Positions 53,690 through 61,206 of a DNA stretch of 61,206 nt are shown piece by piece; positions within the stretch are counted from its first letter, which is position 1; every line of letters starts with the position of its first letter. The notes under the pieces were generated by a model. The model was not told where the DNA came from. It saw nothing but the letters and a program-made list of their open reading frames with translations, and made no database searches. Origin of the DNA: Erysipelothrix rhusiopathiae (GTDB taxonomy: Bacteria > Bacillota_I > Bacilli_A > Erysipelotrichales > Erysipelotrichaceae). The stretch spans positions 1-61,206 of the forward strand of contig CACYBS010000014.1 of assembly GCA_902772725.1 (NCBI GenBank). The letters are read 5' to 3'. The translations under genes and the position numbers were made by a program.

Positions 53690-54772
53690 TTATTTTTCAG
53701 TCTGTTTACTGTTCTTTCGCTTATTCTTTATCTGTTTCCGCTTTTCAATATAAGCACTGATGTAAAAGTCTTTCCACATTTTTAATACATGCTCTTTAGA
53801 ATAAAAATCACTGATAGCTTTTGATTCCTTCCGATATTTTTCATATGTTTCAGGATCTTCTTTCAACATGCGAAGACAGTGGATAAAGCCTTCGTTATCA
53901 TCGGCTTTTAAATAATGATCAAAGAGAATATCTTTATATAAATCCAAATCTCTTATAACCATAGGAACTTCGATATTCGATGCTTCCAATATTGTCATCG
54001 GGAACAATTCATTAAAGCTTGGGACAAAGAGAACATCACACATATTATAAATATCAACCATTTCATCCCTCGGAACAATACCTAAGAATGTAACGTTGTC
54101 AGGATGATTCTCTTCGAGCTTTTTCAGTTTTTCATATCCATCCGTAATCCGTCCGAACGAAAAACCTCCCGCCCATACAAATTGAATCTCCGGAAGCTTT
54201 TCAGCTACCTGACAAAATTCCAAAACCCCTTTACGGGTCTGAACCTGTCCGGCTCCCAGCACAACAAATGCTTCCGGATCAATGTTGTACTTTTTTCGAA
54301 TTTGAATTCGTTCTTCATTGGATTTACGATAAAACTTATCTTTAGAAACGTAATTTGGAATGTAATAAATCTGATTTTCCGGAATACCGAGTTTTACCAG
54401 CTTCGGGATAAAGCTTGGATTCACCACTACCAATCGATCGGCAGATTTATAGAAATTTATCAAATACGAATCAAATATTTTCATTATTGGACCGGGCAGC
54501 TGTAAACTCCCTTCCATGGTTTCAGGCAAAAAGTGACAATAAGCAATATTTGAACATGTACTGCTTTTCATTTTGACAAAGAATTGAAGATCAACCGTAT
54601 GAAAATGCTGGATATCCGCTCTCGAATTCCATTTATTCACACGGACATCAAAAAGATCCGGTTCTCCTTCTTTAATCAATTTAACTTGTTCCTCATACGC
54701 GCTTCCAACGCCTTGTCCGTCCACTTTATCAGCACTGGAATAAACGTTAATTCGTAATTTTGGATGTTTCAC
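53690..54772 (-). CDS. Glycosyltransferase family 4
   Basis: A 360-residue GT-B glycosyltransferase. AYCHFLPETMEGSL and the acceptor loop VVVNPSFIPKLVKLG form the N-terminal half; VLGAGQVQTRKGVLEFC and FVPSFNELFPMTILEAS (EX7E) bind the nucleotide sugar. It pairs with the next lipid-type transferase, as in two-step synthesis of diglucosyl-diacylglycerol in streptococci and relatives; that pairing is inferred. The start is GTG 54772: it lies 25 bases after a perfect -10 box, whereas the in-frame ATG 54835 is upstream of the promoter. The C-terminus is Lys-rich. Confidence 0.85.
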   Translation of the reverse strand: MKHPKLRINVYSSADKVDGQGVGSAYEEQVKLIKEGEPDLFDVRVNKWNSRADIQHFHTVDLQFFVKMKSSTCSNIAYCHFLPETMEGSLQLPGPIMKIFDSYLINFYKSADRLVVVNPSFIPKLVKLGIPENQIYYIPNYVSKDKFYRKSNEERIQIRKKYNIDPEAFVVLGAGQVQTRKGVLEFCQVAEKLPEIQFVWAGGFSFGRITDGYEKLKKLEENHPDNVTFLGIVPRDEMVDIYNMCDVLFVPSFNELFPMTILEASNIEVPMVIRDLDLYKDILFDHYLKADDNEGFIHCLRMLKEDPETYEKYRKESKAISDFYSKEHVLKMWKDFYISAYIEKRKQIKNKRKNSKQTEK

Positions 54773-54796
54773 AATAAACACTTCTTTCCTTTTTAC

Positions 54797-54825
54797 ATTA
54801 TAACAATAACTTAATTTTATGTCTA
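54797..54825 (-). promoter_or_regulatory. Promoter of the seven-gene glycosyltransferase-to-dut operon
   Basis: On the minus strand TAGACA (54825-54820), 17 bases, TATAAT (54802-54797). It decides the GTG start at 54772. Confidence 0.8.
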
Positions 54826-54888
54826 TGAGATACATTGAAGGATTGTTAATGGGAATGAAAGAAATTATGTATTAGATTCCTTAAACAT

Positions 54889-54919
54889 GAGAAAGCCCTC
54901 TGTCGGGGAACAAAGGGCT
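54889..54919. terminator. Symmetric hairpin, possible bidirectional terminator
   Basis: GAGAAAGCCCT and AGGGCTTTTCTC pair over 11 bp with one bulged base. Only short T-runs, within the stem, are present. It lies between the glycosyltransferase promoter and the EIIA gene. Confidence 0.5.
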
Positions 54920-54958
54920 TTTCTCTAGAAAGTTTTAAGAAAGGGAATTTGATTATGA

Positions 54959-54980
54959 AGTGAGCCTAATCCTTGGCTCA
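54959..54980. repeat. 7-bp hairpin GTGAGCC / GGCTCAC
   Basis: A perfect inverted repeat with an 8-base loop in the gene-free stretch 54836-55059; no T-tract on either side, so not an obvious terminator. Confidence 0.5.
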
Positions 54981-55036
54981 CCCTTATACTACAAAAAAAT
55001 ATTGAGATAGTTACGTGTAGTTTATGTGAAAGAATG

Positions 55037-55050
55037 TGAATGCGCTTTCA
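55037..55050. promoter_or_regulatory. Near-perfect cre-like site downstream of the EIIA gene
   Basis: TGAATGCGCTTTCA matches the ideal palindromic CcpA site TGAAAGCGCTTTCA at 13 of 14 positions. It lies 9 bases past the stop of the EIIA gene, with no gene starting downstream on either strand within range except the distant glycosyltransferase. Confidence 0.5.
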
Positions 55051-55059
55051 GATCATAAA

Positions 55060-55458
55060 TTAATCAACACATTCTAAAATAGAAGCACGTCCTTCTTCTA
55101 ATACTTTTTCCTTCAATTCATTTAAATCATCAATTTTGTCCTTCATCAATACTGCAGTGACTGCCATCGGTAAGTTCATACCTGCCAGCACTAAAAGATT
55201 GGTAATACCCATCTCCTGTAAAATGTTACGTGCGTTGATGCATGGTGAACCACCGCGGATATCCGCAATAAGAATAACCGTATCTTCCGGTTGAATATCT
55301 TTGACTAAATCCTTAAAGCTGTCCATATATTCATCAGCGTCAGATCCGTCAATCAAACCTAAAGCTAAAACATCTTCTCTCTCTCCGGTCATCATTTTTA
55401 CTGCCGTATACAATCCGTTCGCAAATTCTCCATGACTGACTAAAATTACATATTTCAT
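55060..55458 (-). CDS. Orphan PTS mannose-family IIA protein
   Basis: A 132-residue EIIA-Man/AgaF-type domain. Phosphorylated His9 lies in ILVSHGEFANG, and ADIRGGSPCINARN is the second family signature. No IIB, IIC or IID genes accompany it, so it may serve a permease elsewhere or act in regulation; DhaM-like use in dihydroxyacetone phosphorylation is less likely because DhaK/DhaL are absent. GGAGGC precedes the ATG. Confidence 0.87.
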   Translation of the reverse strand: MKYVILVSHGEFANGLYTAVKMMTGEREDVLALGLIDGSDADEYMDSFKDLVKDIQPEDTVILIADIRGGSPCINARNILQEMGITNLLVLAGMNLPMAVTAVLMKDKIDDLNELKEKVLEEGRASILECVD

Positions 55459-55504
55459 GATTATGCCTCCGTTTTCCTATCCAAAAAAAATATTCATTCA
55501 AACT

Positions 55505-56044
55505 TTATTTTTTCTTTTCCTTTTTTTCCTTACGCCATTGATCTTTTCGACTTTGAAGCTCCTGACCGATTTTATTGGACATTTCAATTACGCTCGAATC
55601 ATTAAAAATAATCTGATACTTTTTAAAGATTCCTTTTTTCTGCTCTATTGATTTGATAGAGCGAAAACGATATTTCTTATCTACATAGAAAAATCCATCT
55701 TTTATGACATAACATCGATTACGAACGACCGTTTCAAATGCCAGTCCAACCATTAATAAGCTGATGGCCACATAGGCGATACGATAATATGTTATTTCGC
55801 CGGAACCGGCACCGTTGATATTACCGCTGAGAACAGACATCACCAGAGCACCGGCAGCTAATACGATGCATAAAACCGTCCATAGCGGTGAACCGGAAAT
55901 CTTTTCTGCATGTTTCTCCTGTTTTAAAAATTCATCAAGCTTACGATTGGAATCGATATACAGCTTAATACTTTCATATGTTGTATACCCGACATAAGCA
56001 GCAAGTATAGTACATATCGCAATCAACAATATTGTATTATTCAT
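55505..56044 (-). CDS. Membrane protein with charged C-terminal tail, unknown
   Basis: A 179-residue protein. An N-terminal helix (about 4-22), then two further helices near 52-70 and 84-104, and a soluble PH-like C-terminal part: FFYVDKKYRFRSIKSIEQKKG, YQIIFNDSSVIEM. It ends in a Lys/Glu-rich tail (QWRKEKKEKKK). The layout suggests a membrane protein with a small cytoplasmic PH-like domain. I do not recognise the family. AGAGGGA precedes the ATG; it sits 46 bases upstream of the EIIA gene. Confidence 0.65.
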   Translation of the reverse strand: MNNTILLIAICTILAAYVGYTTYESIKLYIDSNRKLDEFLKQEKHAEKISGSPLWTVLCIVLAAGALVMSVLSGNINGAGSGEITYYRIAYVAISLLMVGLAFETVVRNRCYVIKDGFFYVDKKYRFRSIKSIEQKKGIFKKYQIIFNDSSVIEMSNKIGQELQSRKDQWRKEKKEKKK

Positions 56045-56189
56045 TGAACACTTCCCTCTTTCATTGAATTATTATAACACTTTAGTACATAACCACCAAA
56101 TCTATCCTGCAAATAAAATAATCTCTGTAAATCAGATTTCAGCAAATTATGCCGCTCATGTTACAATACAAGACAAAAGGAGATTGAAT

Positions 56190-56582
56190 ATGGACCAAAT
56201 TCACATTGACAAAATCAATAACGCTTCCGAATATTTATCTTTTCACGGCATAACGCTTTTAGAAGCAGAGAACGGGTCTTCTAAAGTCGTTATGAACATC
56301 AATGATTCTATAGCTAATATATACGGGACCGTTCATGGCGGTGCCTTATTTACCTTGGCGGATACGGCTGCCGGTTCTGCCTGTTACTCAAGAAAAGAAA
56401 AGTGTGTTACGCTCAATTCTACAATCCATTTTATCCATCCCGGCATCAAAGGTGTACTCACTGCATATGGAAAAGAAGTTTCCCGAGGAAAGAGAACCGG
56501 CATATACGATGTCACCATTACCGATGAAGATGACCGGATTGTATGCAGTGCAACCTTTACATTTTATATTCTGGATCGCTAG
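56190..56582 (+). CDS. PaaI-type hotdog thioesterase
   Basis: A 130-residue hotdog-fold acyl-CoA thioesterase. NIYGTVHGGALFTLADTAAGSAC carries the HGG motif and the Asp of the helix; TLNSTIHFIHPG follows as in PaaI/YdiI proteins. ATG 56190 has AAAAGGAG upstream and a TACAAT box at 56163-56168; the in-frame ATG at 56064 lies upstream of this promoter. The substrate is unknown. Confidence 0.87.
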   Translation: MDQIHIDKINNASEYLSFHGITLLEAENGSSKVVMNINDSIANIYGTVHGGALFTLADTAAGSACYSRKEKCVTLNSTIHFIHPGIKGVLTAYGKEVSRGKRTGIYDVTITDEDDRIVCSATFTFYILDR

Positions 56583-56646
56583 ATATACCATTTTTTTCAA
56601 TATCATAGTATGATAAATACAGAAATTTTACTTAGGAGGTTTTATC

Positions 56647-57447
56647 ATGGAAGGTATTATTTCAACAATCGAAGACATTGCCGTTAATGCGGGTGCAAAG
56701 TTACTTCTTGCGTTATTGGTATTTATTATCGGCCGCATTGTCATCAAGAAAATTGTTTCTGCGTTTACGAAAATCATGAATAAGCAGAATCTTGACCCAA
56801 CCGTTGCGTCCTTTTTAACAAGCTGCGTAAACATCGTATTATATGTGATCATGGTCATCTCCATCATCTCCATATTAGGTGTTCCTATGACTTCCGTACT
56901 AACTGTGCTGGCATCTGCCGGTGTTGCGGTTGGTATGAGCTTACAGGGATCTCTGTCCAACTTAGCCGGCGGTATCATGTTGTTGATCTTCCGCCCGTTT
57001 AATGTCGGCGATTACATCTCTGCAGCAGGTGCATCCGGAACCGTACAGGCTATCAGCTTATTCTATACCATTTTAGATACACCGGACGGTGTTAGAGTAA
57101 CCATTCCAAACGGTGCATTGATGAATGCCAATGTAGAAAACTATTCCTCTCAGCCAATCCGCCGTGTAGATATGGTATTTACATCCGACCGTTTAGAAGA
57201 CTTTAAAAAGATTCAGGACATTATCATGGATGTAATGGAGAAAAATGAATTGGTATTAAAGGATCCGGCTCCGTTTGTAAGCTTATCGGGTGCTACCAAT
57301 GAAGCGATGGAATTTACTGTACGCCCATATTGTAAGAGCGCAGACTATTGGGGTGTATATTTCGGCTTGAACCAGGAAATCTGTGAAGCGCTTGGAAAAG
57401 CAGGAATCAAAGCTCCAAAACTACGCATTGTCCAGGAAGAAAAATAA
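56647..57447 (+). CDS. Small-conductance mechanosensitive channel, MscS family
   Basis: A 266-residue channel that opens under membrane tension during osmotic downshock. TM segments are at about residues 15-35, 58-80 and 85-115; the pore helix is the Gly/Ala-rich LTVLASAGVAVGMSLQGSLSNLAGG, followed by the beta domain (FNVGDYISAAGASGTVQ, TIPNGALMNANVENYS). AGGAGG precedes the ATG. It is a single-gene unit ending in a terminator shared with dnaJ. Confidence 0.94.
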   Translation: MEGIISTIEDIAVNAGAKLLLALLVFIIGRIVIKKIVSAFTKIMNKQNLDPTVASFLTSCVNIVLYVIMVISIISILGVPMTSVLTVLASAGVAVGMSLQGSLSNLAGGIMLLIFRPFNVGDYISAAGASGTVQAISLFYTILDTPDGVRVTIPNGALMNANVENYSSQPIRRVDMVFTSDRLEDFKKIQDIIMDVMEKNELVLKDPAPFVSLSGATNEAMEFTVRPYCKSADYWGVYFGLNQEICEALGKAGIKAPKLRIVQEEK

Positions 57448-57490
57448 AGAGGCTTCTACGAAATGAAAATTTCGTAACAGCCTCTTTTTT
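57446..57490. terminator. Terminator between mscS and dnaJ
   Basis: AAAGAGGCT (57446-57454) / AGCCTCTTT (57479-57487) with an inner ACGAAAT / ATTTCGT helix; T-tract on the plus side and TTTATTTTT on the minus side. Confidence 0.85.
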
Positions 57491-57493
57491 TAT

Positions 57494-58606
57494 CTATTTA
57501 AAAGCCTTTTTGAACTTGTCAAACGGGGACTCCTTTTGAGAAGCTTTTAACTGCTGATATAATTCCTTTTCTTTTTTAGAAAGTTTCCTAGGAATTTCTA
57601 CGGTAACTTCTACATATTCATCACCCTGTTGACCGTTTCTTGTCTTAACACCTTTTCCTTTTAGACGGAATTTTGTGTTTGGCTGAGTGCCTTCCGGAAT
57701 CTTTAATTCTACATCGCCATAAACCGTCGGAACATCAATTGTACATCCGATTGTTGCATCTAAGGCACTGATCGGTACAGAAATGCGGATATCGTTATTA
57801 TCGCGCTGGAAAGTAGGATGCGGATTTACCAATACTTCGATATATAAATCTCCGTTTGGTCCTCCGTTTACGCCTCTTTCGCCCTTGCCGGCAATACGAA
57901 TCTGCTGACCGGTCTGAATACCTGCCGGAATCTTAATATCCAGCTTAATCCGTTTTCTATCATAGCCTTTTCCGTGACAATGCGTGCAGAAACGAATAAT
58001 CTTTTTACCGGTTCCCCGACAATCCGGACACACGGTCTGCTGCTGAATCACACCAAACGGAGTACGCTGCTGGCTCATTACATAGCCGCTTCCTCCACAG
58101 GTTGAACAGGTTTCAACATCCTGCGGAGTTTCAGCTCCTGATCCATTACAATGTTTACACTGTTCTTCTACATCCAATGTGATTGTTTCTGTCTTACCGA
58201 AAATGGAATCCATAAAATTGATTCGCATCTGACGGTAACGGTCCTGTCCCTGACGCGGCGCATTGGAATTTCTTCTTGTAGAACCACCGAATCCACCGCC
58301 AAAGAACGATCCGAATATATCTCCTAAATCACTGAAGTCCGTAAATCCGCCGCTGGCAAATCCCTGCGAACCATAAGCTCCATCCATACCGGCAAAGCCA
58401 AACTGGTCGTAGCTGGCTCTTTTCTGCTCATCGCTCAACACTTCGTAGGCTTCATTGATTTCTTTAAATTTTTCTTCTGCATCCGGTGCCTTGTTTACAT
58501 CCGGATGGTATTGGCGCGCCAATTTACGGTACGCCTTCTTTATTTCATCTTGCGTTGCTGTTTTGTTTACACCAAGCACTTCATAATAGTCTCGCTTTTC
58601 AGCCAT
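57494..58606 (-). CDS. dnaJ: Chaperone DnaJ
   Basis: A 370-residue Hsp40. J domain with the HPD motif (YHPDVNK) in residues 1-70, a Gly/Phe-rich stretch to about 115, four zinc-finger repeats [24 protein letters not shown] and CTHCHGKG, and the two beta-barrel substrate domains. ATG 58606 follows GGAGGGG; a nearby upstream ATG would overlap that site. Last gene of hrcA-grpE-dnaK-dnaJ. Confidence 0.97.
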   Translation of the reverse strand: MAEKRDYYEVLGVNKTATQDEIKKAYRKLARQYHPDVNKAPDAEEKFKEINEAYEVLSDEQKRASYDQFGFAGMDGAYGSQGFASGGFTDFSDLGDIFGSFFGGGFGGSTRRNSNAPRQGQDRYRQMRINFMDSIFGKTETITLDVEEQCKHCNGSGAETPQDVETCSTCGGSGYVMSQQRTPFGVIQQQTVCPDCRGTGKKIIRFCTHCHGKGYDRKRIKLDIKIPAGIQTGQQIRIAGKGERGVNGGPNGDLYIEVLVNPHPTFQRDNNDIRISVPISALDATIGCTIDVPTVYGDVELKIPEGTQPNTKFRLKGKGVKTRNGQQGDEYVEVTVEIPRKLSKKEKELYQQLKASQKESPFDKFKKAFK

Positions 58607-58627
58607 GAGCATCCCCTCCATACTAGG

Positions 58628-58655
58628 AAGAAGTCCCGGCGAACCGGAACTTCTT
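58628..58655 (-). other. Strong hairpin between dnaK and dnaJ
   Basis: AAGAAGTCCCGG / CCGGAACTTCTT: a 12-bp stem with one wobble pair and a 4-base loop in the 55-base gap. No U-run follows on the minus strand, so it more likely stabilises the dnaK message end or lowers dnaJ expression than terminates fully. Confidence 0.7.
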
Positions 58656-58661
58656 AATTAA

Positions 58662-61058
<2,397 letters not shown>

Positions 61059-61084
<26 letters not shown>

Positions 61085-61206
61085 CGCCACCTCCTTCTAC
61101 GGAAAAGACTTCCTCGATCACGTTAGACATATAATCCATTAATGCAACAACTTTTGAGTACTGCATTCGATTCGGTCCGACGATCATTAATTGTCCTTCC
61201 TCATCA
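61059..61206 (-). CDS. hrcA: Heat-inducible repressor HrcA, C-terminal end only
   Basis: The last 49 residues of a protein running in from the right edge: IVGPNRMQYSKVVALMDYMS is the conserved HrcA end, and the tail reads EEVFSVEGGGDDESKRNE. Overlap with grpE and the order hrcA-grpE-dnaK-dnaJ support the call. The CIRCE operator would lie beyond the window. Confidence 0.9.

Noticed and set aside
54773-54835. N-terminal extension of the glycosyltransferase to ATG 54835
   Set aside because: A perfect -10 box and good -35 lie inside the extension; GTG 54772 is downstream of the expected transcript start.

Overview
The window looks like chromosomal DNA of a low-GC, anaerobic member of the Firmicutes (Bacillota), most probably an Erysipelotrichia-like gut or oral bacterium. 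This is an inference from gene content: oxygen-sensitive ribonucleotide reductase NrdDG, a glycyl radical enzyme with its activase, many PTS components, CsoR-type copper control, an HrcA-first chaperone operon, A-rich strong Shine-Dalgarno leaders and compact terminators. I see no rRNA, tRNA, insertion sequence, prophage or CRISPR array.

Layout. 1-5727 (-) is the 5' part of a giant DUF4011 helicase with a transglutaminase-like domain, probably a defence gene. 5977-11757 (+) is a beta-glucoside module: AraC/GH39 regulator, PTS IIBC, GH1 6-phospho-beta-glucosidase, PTS IIA. 11826-15383 (-) holds an AEC transporter, malQ with a small membrane protein behind a structured leader, and a small acidic protein. 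15537-19737 (+) is aroB-aroC-aroA-tyrA, then ftsH, a patatin lipase and a HAD phosphatase. 23574-25033 (-) holds a membrane protein, ispD and a small protein divergent from a LexA/HdiR-like S24 repressor (25166). 25998-28825 (+) is nrdD-nrdG. 28837-35211 (-) holds paired lipoproteins, copA with csoR and a CBS-type pyrophosphatase.

35284-40240 is a glycyl radical module (aldolase, glycyl radical enzyme, activase, DeoR regulator) that matches the YbiW/PflD-FsaA/B 'anhydroglycolysis' arrangement of E. coli. metY (40387) and metA (44236) give an O-acetylhomoserine route to homocysteine. Between them lies a partner-switch pair: a STAS protein and a membrane sensor fusing a PP2C phosphatase to an RsbW-like ATPase. 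45289-47373 (-) is a lone DUF262/HNH nuclease.

47459-54772 (-) reads as one seven-gene operon: glycosyltransferase, UPF0104 membrane protein, a glycosyltransferase-RecX fusion, yhaM, rimO, a deoxyinosine glycosylase and dut. Four of its six junctions overlap. The window ends with an orphan mannose-family EIIA, a thioesterase, an MscS channel and hrcA(partial)-grpE-dnaK-dnaJ.

The most unusual observations are: the full-length RecX fused to a lipid-type glycosyltransferase; a copper ATPase with three extra C-terminal metal-binding domains, the last preceded by an in-frame Shine-Dalgarno and ATG that would release a free 70-residue CopZ; a probably leaderless S24 repressor gene with phased GTTGC half-sites; a structured leader before the malQ transcript; and a repeated TTTCRTTY operator pattern tying the DeoR gene to the glycyl radical operon.
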